A program made the position numbers and the translations under genes. Shown here one piece after another: positions 28,211 through 39,200 of a DNA stretch of 64,000 nt; the first letter of the stretch is position 1, and every line of letters begins with the position of its first letter. Below the pieces are notes generated by a model. The model searched no databases. It was not told the origin of the DNA and saw nothing but the letters and a program-made list of their open reading frames with translations. Source of the DNA: Aphis gossypii (Eukaryota; Arthropoda; Insecta; Hemiptera; Aphididae); NCBI RefSeq assembly GCF_020184175.1, contig NC_065530.1, forward strand, positions 40,029,260 to 40,093,259, read 5' to 3'.

Positions 28211-28341
28211 ACAGGACCGACAGATAGGGTACGTTTGTTATCGTGAAAATTAATATTTTGTTGATTTAACGAAATTATATCTTGTTGATTTAATAAAATT
28301 ATACCTTGTTGATTTAACAAATTGTTTTATGTAGGTCCTGT
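28211..28341. mobile_element. Small inverted-repeat element containing a tandem repeat
   Basis: The ends ACAGGACCGACA (28211) and TGTAGGTCCTGT (to 28341) form an imperfect terminal inverted repeat. Inside are about three copies of a unit of roughly 24 bp built around CTTGTTGATTTAA followed by AAATTATA (about 28256-28325). There is no reading frame. It is probably a MITE. No convincing target duplication is visible. Confidence 0.45.
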
Positions 28342-29466
28342 TACATTGCGGGTTTATTGAAAAATGTTTCACGAAACTAATTGTAGAATTAATAAACCTA
28401 TAGGTACCTACCTACAATAGATATTTTTCTCGTTTCTTTACAACTACAGAGGTCAACGAACTTCTTTAATCGTAGGTACATAACATAATATCTGCAGTCT
28501 GTAGTCTCTTTTATAGGCCAACAGCCGACTTCCTAAACAAGCGATCGTGCGGTTTATAAGTAATAAGTAATAAGTGTACCTATATAGTAAACTAGTTACG
28601 ACTAAAGACACTTGGAATCGAAATCGAATACCTGAACCTAAAAGCGTCTAGGAACTAGAAGTTCTTGTCTCTTGCACTAAGCATTAACTCTTTAGATTCG
28701 ATTCTTTTTTCAATTCATTCTTTAGAATTCAACCGTGGTATACAAGTAGGTACATAAACTTTGCAGTGTATATCCAGTCAAACAGTATAGTCCATCTGTT
28801 TATCGTTTTATACTTGTCTGGCCGAGTTAAATCTCAATGACTGTTTTAATCATACCTTTTGCCATGGTTGTCTTAAGTCCAATGCGGCCTAGTATACCAA
28901 AAATATTAATTAAACACAACATGATAAGCATATTATGTTGCCTATGTAGGTACATTATTAAACATAATATTATATATTATCGTTATATTGAAAGATGCGT
29001 TATCATTGAACTATAATTAGGTATTAATAATAACTATGGTCTATGATTAAAGTCTTTAATCGTGATAATAACAAATATTCATTTATATTTTTAAAGAACT
29101 TAATGGGTACTACAAAACTGGCAGACTAAAACTATATACATATCTATATGTAAAATATTTTATGGCTCAATAAAGTTAAGTTTGTTATCGAATGTTGCCG
29201 AACACATTAAAAGATAAATTGGTAAAAATATTTTATGCAGTAAAATTAATACTCGTAAGTTACAACAGTTATGTAGGTACATAATACCTAATAAGTATTA
29301 GTAGGTTATGTGTTAAACTTATATCGTTATATCGATCTGTTAATAACGTTTTATTATACAGCAATAATATAATAATAGTAAATATAGAAAATGCTCACGT
29401 TAAATATACGTAGAGTGTTAACGATCGTTCAAATATAGACACGTCCTCATACCTAATCATATAAAT

Positions 29467-29810
29467 CAACGTTTTTCAAACTTTTTCTTTGCCAGACCCT
29501 TTAGAGATAGTAAAAATGATTGCGGACGCTCTTAATGAAAATAAAATTTTCCTATTTATATATAAAGAAATTTTTTTTTATTTTAGAATAACTATAATTA
29601 TAGATAAACATATAGGGCGCGCGTGGCCCTAAAAATAAATTCTAACATGATCGAGTCTTTGAAATTATCTGAGATTGACCGTTCGGCCGCCCCTGCTATA
29701 TAGTATAAGACTATAATATACCTATATAAAAAAAAAATAGTACATACTCTTAATTTATGTTCGCGGACCCCCTCCGGTACACGCGCGAACCCATAGTTTG
29801 GTAAACCCTG
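29467..29810. mobile_element. hAT-like non-autonomous transposon, decayed
   Basis: The left end CAACGTTTTTCAAACTTTTT and the reverse complement of the right end, CAGGGTTTACCAAACTATGG, match imperfectly. The flanks are ATATAAAT (29459-29466) and GTATAAAT (29811-29818), an 8-bp target duplication with one mismatch. The 344-bp body has no transposase. Confidence 0.65.
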
Positions 29811-31178
29811 GTATAAATTATATTGGTATTGATAATAATTAAACAACATATTGCAAATTTATTTTTAGAATTTATTATAAGCTAAATACCATTTAGGGAA
29901 GGGAGGGGAGGCCAATTTTATGCAGCTCTACTGACACGAATTTTACCATTGAAAATTTAATTAAAATAAAATAAGCTAAATATCTAATTTAATTATACTT
30001 GTAATTTTGATAAAAAAAATTGGAGTGTTTGTGATAGTTTTATAGTCTTTATATACCTACCTAAACCTAATAGAAATTGTTGTTCAGAACTAATGATAAT
30101 AATTGTTGTATTGAATACGTATTCTAGATGACAATAATTTTTGGCATACTTACCAGTATTATGTTTTATGTTATTATACCTATTACCTTTCAATTTTTTT
30201 TAATTACTGTAACCGAATTGTATGTGTTCCTCAAAATTTGATCTCAGATACTTTTGGGCATTTTTTTTCTTAACCCTTTGATTAGTAATGAGTATGACTA
30301 ATGACAGATATTTCAGCAATTTCCATACTCAAATTTTTAAGTTTATATTAATCGTTGTCAATTTATCAATAATTTAGTAATAGGTAAGTAATAACTATAT
30401 AATAACTATACATGTGCTTCTATCTGTTGAGTATTTCTAAAAAAAACCTAACGAACATTCCGTCATTATACTTTAATTTTATTATTTTATTAAAAATAAT
30501 TCTTCCTTTAGATACCCCAGTCAAAAAAAATATGTTCAGTAATTAAGAATCATTTTATAAAACATCAATCATAAATCATAATTTCGAATTTTTGTTCTAA
30601 TTATTTAAATTACAAATGTTTATGAAGTTTTTTCTACATCACAATTCACAAAATATATTTTCTAGGTAATGTGGGCTGATCCATTAATTCAAACATCCAT
30701 TATTATTATAGTGACAATAGTTTCTTCTAAGTAGAGCTACTCCCCCTATTTTATTTTTTTTAGAATTAATTATGTTTCATATTCAATACTTACATACTTA
30801 TTATGTGAAATCTTCAATCAATTTGTTGTATGATTTATAATATTAAACATATTATAAATGTAAAATAAATTATTTCAACTTCAATTTATTTTCTATTATC
30901 AGCTTTAATTATGTTATAAGCTATTCAAATATTAAGATTTCTAAGAAAAATTCATAGATCTGCATGTGGTAGTTTCATAATTACGTAGAACATATTTGAA
31001 TCATCCCGTTACATGATTTGTGTTAATACGTTTTGCTGGCATACTATAAGTCTTAAACCTATATACATTTCTTCCTTAAAATTCTCTTGTATTATAATAA
31101 TATATTAACTGCAATATTATATTATTTAAAACGATCTATCATTTCATTCAAATTATTTTATAACAAAAAATCTATTTA

Positions 31179-31305
31179 GGGCCGTTCTTACAATGTCCAG
31201 TTAAGTGTCGGTTAAGACTAACCGGTAGAATTATATCAGTTAACTCATGATAAATTCTTCCTTTTAGCGTTATCAGGCACTAACCAAACATTGTAAAAAC
31301 GGCCC
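31179..31305. mobile_element. 127-bp MITE with TIR GGGCCGTT and TA flanks
   Basis: The left end GGGCCGTTCTTACAATGT and the reverse complement of the right end, GGGCCGTTTTTACAATGT, differ at one base. Similarity continues, weaker, to about 30 bp. A TA lies on each side (31177-31178 and 31306-31307), consistent with Tc1/mariner-type insertion. It is too short to code for anything. Confidence 0.75.
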
Positions 31306-32268
31306 TAAGTTTGGTTAAAATTTTTATGCCTAGGCTAGGACACCACCAATACATTATTATTTTAACATACCCGAGCAAATATTAAAAACGTTAGATAGAA
31401 TAATAACATATACACTCAAAGTCAGGTATACCTTATAATGAGTAATGTATCTAAGTCACATCAGGCGATTGCCCAGACAAGTCTACATTTACACAAATGG
31501 TGACAATAAGTAATAGCTACACATGAACACAGCTTTTAACTTTTAACTATTTAAAAAATACAATTTATACCAAACTTAACAGGAGGACCATATCCACCCA
31601 ATAAAAAATACTTTGCATAACCAGTCTTTTAATTTCTAATGAAACTTCCAGCGAACCTGGGCTAGATATTAATATAATCATGTTTAACATATTTGCAATT
31701 GACTATGATAAATTTAAAATGATATACATTTTAAGATAAGAATGCCTACTTGAACAGTGAAAACTAGTCACATTGACACAAGTGACAGACAGTGAGCGCT
31801 AATGTCTATAATCATGCCACAAGATGTATATTAATGTTATAAACTATACCATAATATCATTCTTAAGATACTTCACTACTAGTGGTTTATGCTAATATTG
31901 AAATACTTTACAAATTCAATAATATTGTACAAAAATAATTGTTTCTGTACACCAAAACAATCATGTGGCATATTATAATATAAATATTTATGTTTTTATG
32001 ATTTCCTGTATATTATACAGTAATGGCTATCGACTATTATGAATAATGGCTTAAGTAGACAACTGAAAACCAATCACAACACACCTGAATCTTGTCAGGG
32101 ATATACGATTATCTGACAACTCATTATGTAAGCAGAATAGAAATGTACACAGTATCGATTAATAGCAAACAATAATTTGCTGAAGTAAAAATATTTTGTA
32201 CACTTAGTACCAATATAAGGAAATAATAAAAAATAAAAACATAATTAAACATATGAAATAATCAATTT

Positions 32269-34423
32269 TTATTCCTCTTGTACAACTGTTGTCTTTTCAG
32301 ATACATATAAACCATCCAAGAACTTACGGATATCCTTGTTCTTCACGGTTGTAGACTGTTGGATTAAAGCAGCTAAAACAAATAAATACATTTTTATTAT
32401 AATTAAATACTAAATTTGTATATTATATTATTAGCACTTAGTAAAATTAAAAATACTATTAAAAATTAAATCAAGCATTTATGTTGTATTCTATGATTTA
32501 TACTCCTGTTTTTATTTAATTTTCTTCCAGATTAACAGTTTGGGCCAAGAGACACTACACCTGCATGTATTTTTCCTTACAAATACGTAACATTACAGTG
32601 AATTTACATTAACCTATTAAAGATTTTCAAGTTATAATATTATTTGGCATACCTTACAGGTTTAATTTTTAATAGTTAATACCATTTAAAAATGTTAATT
32701 TCACTTTAAAATTAAAATATAAAAAAAATTATGAGGTTCAATTAATGAAGGGCTTAATAATATTCTTACTTTTAAATTTGATAAGTAAATTCATTGTAGT
32801 GTAATATTAAGCATAAAAAAGTTAATTGAATTATTCAGAATCAGTGGTATAATTATGTAAATAGTAATACCCAGACACTGTACCCTCGTAAACACAAAAC
32901 ATTTCATTTTGTTTTAAAATTCACAACTTACTGTTGTAGAGACAAAAAAGGTGCTAACACATCATTTTTAATACAAGAGTTGGAGCCAAGCTGAACTTTT
33001 ATATAACTAATTAAAATAATAATTGTAGACAACAAAAAATAAATAGCACTGAGAAAAATATTGAACATCATGAAAATATTATAGTATTGTGAATTATCTA
33101 AATAAAAAATTTAAATAAATAACTGTCTATATATAGCATTGTCAATAACTGTTGTAATAATTACAATTATTATTGTTATAACATTAAGACATAATTATGA
33201 ATTATTTAAAATAATTAACTATAAACAATCATTAATTATTAATTTGCATGTTTTGTGTTTAGTGTATGCCATACAATCAATATCGGATTCATGATTCAGG
33301 ATTTTACACACTAGCGTTATCAATATAAAACACCAGATGTAATAATAATAAAAATATAAGAAAATAATTATTTGTATACTTTGGTTTGTTTCTAAAAACA
33401 TAATTTACATTTGACAGATTGGCTAGACAACTGGACTTAGAACAAGTTTAACTTCTAAATAGTAATATTTGTTATAGGTACCGTGTGTTCAAAAAAGTTT
33501 GTAAAAACTTAAATTATTATTTTTACATTTTAATATCCACATAATAGCAATAACAAATTTCACTTATAAAAAAATATTTTCTACAGTTGAAGACTATAGT
33601 AAAAGTAGTTGCTTTCATAATTACAAAAATAATCATTATTTAACATTTACTTAAACAACTGAAAATATTATTTTATAAACAGTTTATTAAAATGAAAAAT
33701 GTATAATTAATTATGTTTCAAGTTCTTTAATAATTTTTGTTAATAAGTTAACATTAAATTTAAACTACATAATACTACCTACCCTAATTTAATTTTGCCA
33801 ATTGCAGTTTTTTTAAATACTTAATATTATAGTTGAGAGTTCAAATATTAAATCATACAAATGATAAATAAATATGTGTATTATATTATACCTGATCTAG
33901 AAACTTTTTCAATGTCATTTCCTTCTACAATTAACTCGTCTTTTTGTTTAGAGTTGGTTATGGTGACACCTGGCGACATCTTGACACGTCTGATATATTT
34001 TTCACCCAAGAAATTTCTGATTTCAATAAGTGAATTGTTTTCAGAAGTTACACAATTGATGGGGAAATGGGCATATACGGCTCTCATTTTATATAAGAAA
34101 CCCTAATTAAAAAAAAAAAAAAAAATAGTAAATTTAAAATAATATTTATTATTTAATTGAATAGCACATACTTTGGTGACACCCTTGATCATATTTTCAA
34201 CGTGAGTGCAAATGGTTCTGACGGCAGCCAATTCTTTCTTGGTGCCAAACCATTTTTCCACAGTTAACAAACGTGGTCCTTTGAGGTAAATATCAACAGC
34301 TAAATGTTTGAAATTCCTCTCTAATGAACCACGGGGGCCTTTGACAACGATGATCCTCTTGTTGACCGTGACATCAATGCCTTCGGGGATTTTTACTGAT
34401 TGGTTGGCGTTTATGGTCCTCAT
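32269..34423 (-). CDS. RpL9: 60S ribosomal protein L9 (uL6)
   Basis: Structural protein of the large ribosomal subunit. Coding exons on the - strand: 34423-34172, 34102-33892 and 32372-32269. They give 567 nt, 188 residues, against about 190 in other animals. The protein starts M-R-T-I-N-A-N-Q and contains VEKWFGTKKELAAVRT, KMRAVYAHFPINCVTSEN, RNFLGEKYIRRV and, at the end, KDIRKFLDGLYVSEKTTVV. All are near-invariant in eukaryotic L9. The first intron is only 69 nt and the second is 1519 nt. The ATG follows a CTTTCAG acceptor directly, so the 5' UTR sits in an upstream exon. An AATAAA poly(A) signal overlaps the stop codon (GAATAAAAA). It is divergent from Cbp20. Confidence 0.97.
32373..33891 (-). 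other. RpL9 second coding intron
   Basis: This 1.5-kb AT-rich intron was inspected for a nested gene and for box C/D or H/ACA snoRNA signatures, because ribosomal protein introns often host snoRNAs. I could not identify one with confidence. Confidence 0.5.
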
Positions 34424-35024
34424 CTGAAAGTTTTAAAAAGATATTTTTAACAGGTTTTAATACAAAGTATACAAAACAATAGGTAATAAATATTGATCTC
34501 AGTTGAGATTCCGGTTGAGATTAAAAAGTGAATAAACGACAAATAATGTGTCAGTGTGCAACAGGCAATAACGAGATTTGTGCACGGAAATCTTGAAAAT
34601 CGATTATATTGAAAAACTGCACAATGAAATCGCTCGGATAACAATTGTTTTTATAAAAGATACACAGGATACATGGACGGTGCCCGTATGCACTTAACAA
34701 CATTGAGAAAAAGCAACGTAAAAGACGATACACTCCAAAACTTCAAACTCACGATAGCTAACAGAAATGCTTTTAAATGATCGGTAGCTGGTTAGTCGTG
34801 TCTGAAGTTCAAGAATAAGACCAATGTAAGAATTAATGGAAATGTAACTAGAAGTAGTCACAGAGGAACGTAAATCGACTTGTCGGTAGTCACCGTCGTA
34901 AGTTACGAAACTTAAAAAATATACTTCTTAGCGCGAATATAAAATAAAATAACGATTACGAAGAACTTACTGTTTCGATTAATTGAGTTAAAAATGTATT
35001 AAAGTAGAAATAAATTTGGATTAC

Positions 35025-35080
35025 CTTGGATGAAAATCCGCACACACCGGAGACGTAAACTAGAATCGAAGAAGAGAATA
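35025..35080 (-). promoter_or_regulatory. Probable RpL9 5' UTR exon and TOP-type start
   Basis: On the - strand, a pyrimidine-rich tract TTCTCTTCTTCG (about 35080-35067) resembles the TOP/TCT initiator of ribosomal protein genes. About 45 bases later a strong donor AAG|GTAATC occurs (exon end 35025). This could pair with the acceptor touching the RpL9 ATG at 34423. It would give a short, typical ribosomal-protein leader. The assignment is inferred from position and motif only. Confidence 0.4.
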
Positions 35081-35461
35081 ATTTGTTTAGGTGCGTATTC
35101 GAGGTTATGAAAAAATGTCATGAGGACGTGGTATAAGCGGTATACGTTAATGTACGGTATCTTGTTGTGAACTCAACCACAGTTGTAACCAGTGTGGTTT
35201 TTTTTTTTTATTATCAGCGTTCTTATCAATCGTTGTTTTCGTTTCGGCGTCGGTTCTCGATCGCTTAGAAATGCTTACTGGCTAGACTATAATATAGTAG
35301 CTACAACCGCTTAGTACTTATTGCCTACTGGTTAGTGGTTACAGCTGCCGCTGCTTACCATTCTTTCGGAAATCGCGTTTTGTATGTTCCGTAAGTAATT
35401 AATTAATTTATTAAGTACTTGACGTTTAAAAAAATACACGCCCGTTTCTTTAAAAAACGCC

Positions 35462-35941
35462 ATGGCTGACATTAGCTCGTATAGAGACCAACACTTTAAA
35501 GGCTCTCGAAGTGAACTGGACAAATTGTTACGTTTGTCAACAACTATGTATGTTGGTAATTTGGCATTTTATACAACGGAAGGACAGATATACGAATTGT
35601 TCTCCAAGTGTGGTGATATTAAGCGCATCGTCATGGGCCTGGACAAATTCAAGAAAACACCCTGTGGCTTTTGTTTCATTGAGTACTATACAAGGGATGA
35701 TGCAGAAAATTGTATGCGTTATGTCAACGGCACTCGACTAGACGACCGAATCATTCGTACAGACTGGGATGCTGGATTTCTGGAAGGCAGACAATATGGC
35801 CGTGGAAAAACAGGTGGTCAAGTCCGAGATGAATATAGGACTGATTATGATATTGGCCGAGGTGGATATGGCAAAAACGCTCAACCCAAAGCAGACATGA
35901 TAATTTTTGGCAGAAATAAAGACGCCCTTCCAATGGATTAA
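35462..35941 (+). CDS. Cbp20: Nuclear cap-binding protein subunit 2 (CBP20)
   Basis: Small subunit of the nuclear cap-binding complex; with CBP80 it binds the m7G cap of RNA polymerase II transcripts. The 159-residue single-exon frame has one RRM: RNP2 MYVGNL (29-34) and RNP1 CGFCFIEY (68-75). The cap-stacking tyrosines known from human CBP20 (Y20 and Y43) correspond to Y7 and Y30. The signature stretches DDRIIRTDWDAGF (94-106) and YGRGKTGGQVRDEYR (112-126) are intact. The N-terminus is shorter than the human one, while the C-terminus is extended with FGRNKDALPMD. AATAAA lies near 36042. The lack of introns could mean a retrocopy, but there is no poly(A) tail at the gene's end, and the divergent position next to RpL9 and the intact motifs favour the functional gene. 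Confidence 0.96.
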   Translation: MADISSYRDQHFKGSRSELDKLLRLSTTMYVGNLAFYTTEGQIYELFSKCGDIKRIVMGLDKFKKTPCGFCFIEYYTRDDAENCMRYVNGTRLDDRIIRTDWDAGFLEGRQYGRGKTGGQVRDEYRTDYDIGRGGYGKNAQPKADMIIFGRNKDALPMD

Positions 35942-36203
35942 TGCAAAATTTTAGCCCACTAAATTATAAATTTTTCAAATATATATAATTTTTTTTTTTT
36001 TTTTCATTTATCGTGTAAATTTCCTACCGCTCGAATTTGTAAATAAATAAATATTTTATATGTTATAGAAGTGTATTCAATTCAAACTCAAACGATCATT
36101 TTATGATCATGTTTTATTACATTGGAATGTGACATTTTTAAATTGCTACGCTCAAATGAATGATAACCGATCAGATAATTTGCATTGCTGTGAATATATT
36201 AAT

Positions 36204-39200
36204 ATGAACGAAGAAAAGTCTACTATAATATCAGATCTTTGTATTTGTCCACCATTTGGAAACTGCTGTTCTAAGTAAATATACTGAACACTTATCATAT
36301 TATTGAACACTGGCACTATTTTTAGTTTGCTTGTTTTGTTTATTTTTTTAACCGTTTATAACAATTATTTTATAATTAATAATGATGGATGATGGTGTTG
36401 TATAAAATTATAGTCATAAATTAAATATTAAATATTTAAAAACTAAAACTATTGTTAAATTAATTAACAAATTTAACCAGCTAATAATTTAATTTTTTCC
36501 TGAAATAAGTGTCAGTATAAAAAAAAAAAAAATACTTCACAGATTTATTGGTAGGTACAAAAGTAATTATAAATCAATAAAAATTTTGATTCAATACAAA
36601 AAAAATGCAATGATAAATTTAAAGTTACCTATAGGTGAACCAAGTTAAATTTAGATTTAAAGAAAATGTATTAAAATTATTTAATTTATTATAATATGTT
36701 GGTTATAAATTGAGAGTATTTTTAAATATCTTAAATGTTTCTTATGAAAGAAAAATTTTTAAAATATATGTGATGTTAGCATGTTGCTAGTCACTAATGG
36801 CCAATATTGATTGAAAAAAATACTACAGTGATAGCCATTAGTGATAATCGATTGATGAAAATTTATAGTATATTTAAATAAAGCTGATTTGAAGTTGAAA
36901 ATTGTCTGGACAATTTTAATTATATTTATTATTATCAGTAGCATTTATGCATGTCGAATGTGCAAGATACAATGTATTATTTATATTTAAATTAAGTATA
37001 TTTTGGATAATTTTGAATATAAACTCTTTTTAAGTGTGATATATATTAATTGCATGTGTTAGCATTATATATCTTAGAGACAGATTAATATTAAATTAAT
37101 ACTTATTGTATCTTGCATATTTTGAATATTTCAATGTTACTACTTTTTGTATACTAAATACATATTTGTATTAATCTTACAGTCCATATTTTTGTTTTAA
37201 CTTATATTTTCAAATTCAAAGTTACATAAATCACATAAATGTATTGTTTATCAAATTACTTGTAAAAGTGAGTAATAATTTATAGACTATAGTCTACAAA
37301 ATATGATAAAATTATGATCGGTTATTATTTTTAAAGATGGACAAAAAAATGTAGTATGCAATGCAAATACAAATATTTTACCGACATTTTTAAACAGACA
37401 GTATTTCAAATAACAGGTATTGTAATTTGGAATATACATAGAGTCCATAGAGACAGCCATAAAAAAAGATAACAAGACTTTCATTGTTCATAACTTCATA
37501 AGCAATAGTTATTCAAAAAAATTGTAAATACGTTAACAAAATGACAAAATAAATTTTTGAATTTAAAGGGGGAAGTAATTGTATAAAACAATTACATGTG
37601 ACCATTGTAAATGACATAACATCCTACTATTGTTAATTAAAATAATAATTATAAAATCATTTTATTTTTCTATTATTAAGATGTTTTGCTACTATTATCA
37701 GCTCTAAATTTATTTAAATTTTTCAGCTTATTGAAATGTCCACCATCTAGAGACATAGAAATAAATGTTATGGTGGCAAATTTTCAAGATCGATTTAGAA
37801 TTCCTTGGCAGGGTGGAGCAAGACGTATTTCTTTAGATTCTGCAGTGCCATTACTTCTCTTTCCGGCTACTCTTTATTTTGCTGCTCTGGGGTTTTGGCC
37901 AACCATATTAATGTTTCCGTTGGTTACATTTTTTCTCTATTACATTCATCGTACTGTCCGCAAGTACAGAGTGGCTACAAAATTTTTCTATGTTTGGACA
38001 TTAACATCAGCATCATTAGTGTTAATTATATTCCAGTTTCTAGTTGTTCCCATGTTAGATATTAACACTAATGAAAACATCATAATTACAGTCACTATGA
38101 TAGCCACAGCGGCTTGTTTCTATTTTACCAAGAAACACGCAATCAAATCTCATCTAAAATATGATCTGGAAATGACTAATGTCAATGAAACAGACGAAAA
38201 CATAGTTTTAATAAACGAAAGTGAAAATATTCAATGCAATACTTGTAAAAGGAATGTACCATCCAGAACGTATCACTGTTTTGTATGTAAGACCTGTGTG
38301 GTTCAACAACACATACATTCATATTGGTATGATACTGAAGCCTACTGATTTACATTAATCATAAGTAAATACAGTCTTAATAGTGTTTTATTTATTTATA
38401 TAGGATAGACTGCTGCATCGGAAAGCACAATAGGAAATCATACATGGCAGGGCTGGTACTTGGTTCAGTTTTGTTTACATTCTTATCGAATCTCATCCTA
38501 ACTACACTATGTCATCCTTTCAATGTTTTTGCGACAATCATGTTACCTGATGACTGTAGTGATGTATATTATGATATTATGTAAGATAATTTTAATTATT
38601 TTATTCTATGTAGAATAATAATTTTAATTGATGAAAATGTAAACATGTATACATTTTTATCAATTAAAATTATACATAAATATACATGTTTACATTTTCA
38701 TATCTACTGTAAAAAATCTTTTTGGATAAAAACACTTACATACTTAAGAATTAATAAATAATTTATTTATAATAATACAAATAATGTAAATAATATAAAA
38801 TATATTTACATTTAAAAACGTTAAGTTTCTTATTTTACAATTGCATTAACATAAAAACGTCTCATGATTTAATTAGGTATTTGAATATTTTAAGAGGCCG
38901 CCACACCTACATTTGTTTTCTTTGTGTATCTTCCATATAATATAGGAACAAAGGTATTCCTTATTTTCACGATTACAACACTCTGGTTTAGTTTAGGGCA
39001 AATGCACCTATTATATTATATTATATAAAAAAGGATATTTCCTATTCATTGACCAGATAGATTTTTTAGATTTACATTTTTCATAAATATAAGTATATTT
39101 TAATTTAAAATTATTTCGATTATTTTTAAACATTAATTACTTATTCAAAAATGTAAATATTAAAAATCAATCTGGTCAATGCACAGAAAATATTCTTTAT

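Larger units (their letters stand above)
26027..32268. other. EAAT 3' UTR and intergenic DNA
   Basis: Possible EAAT poly(A) signals (AATAAA) occur at 26340 and 27241, so the 3' UTR may extend 0.3-1.2 kb. Beyond that I see no gene. The stretch carries three transposon relics, at 28211-28341, 29467-29810 and 31179-31305. Confidence 0.6.

Noticed and set aside
35462..36060. Cbp20 as a processed retrocopy
   Set aside because: It lacks introns, but it has intact motifs, its own AATAAA, no poly(A) tract or target duplication, and a plausible shared promoter with RpL9.
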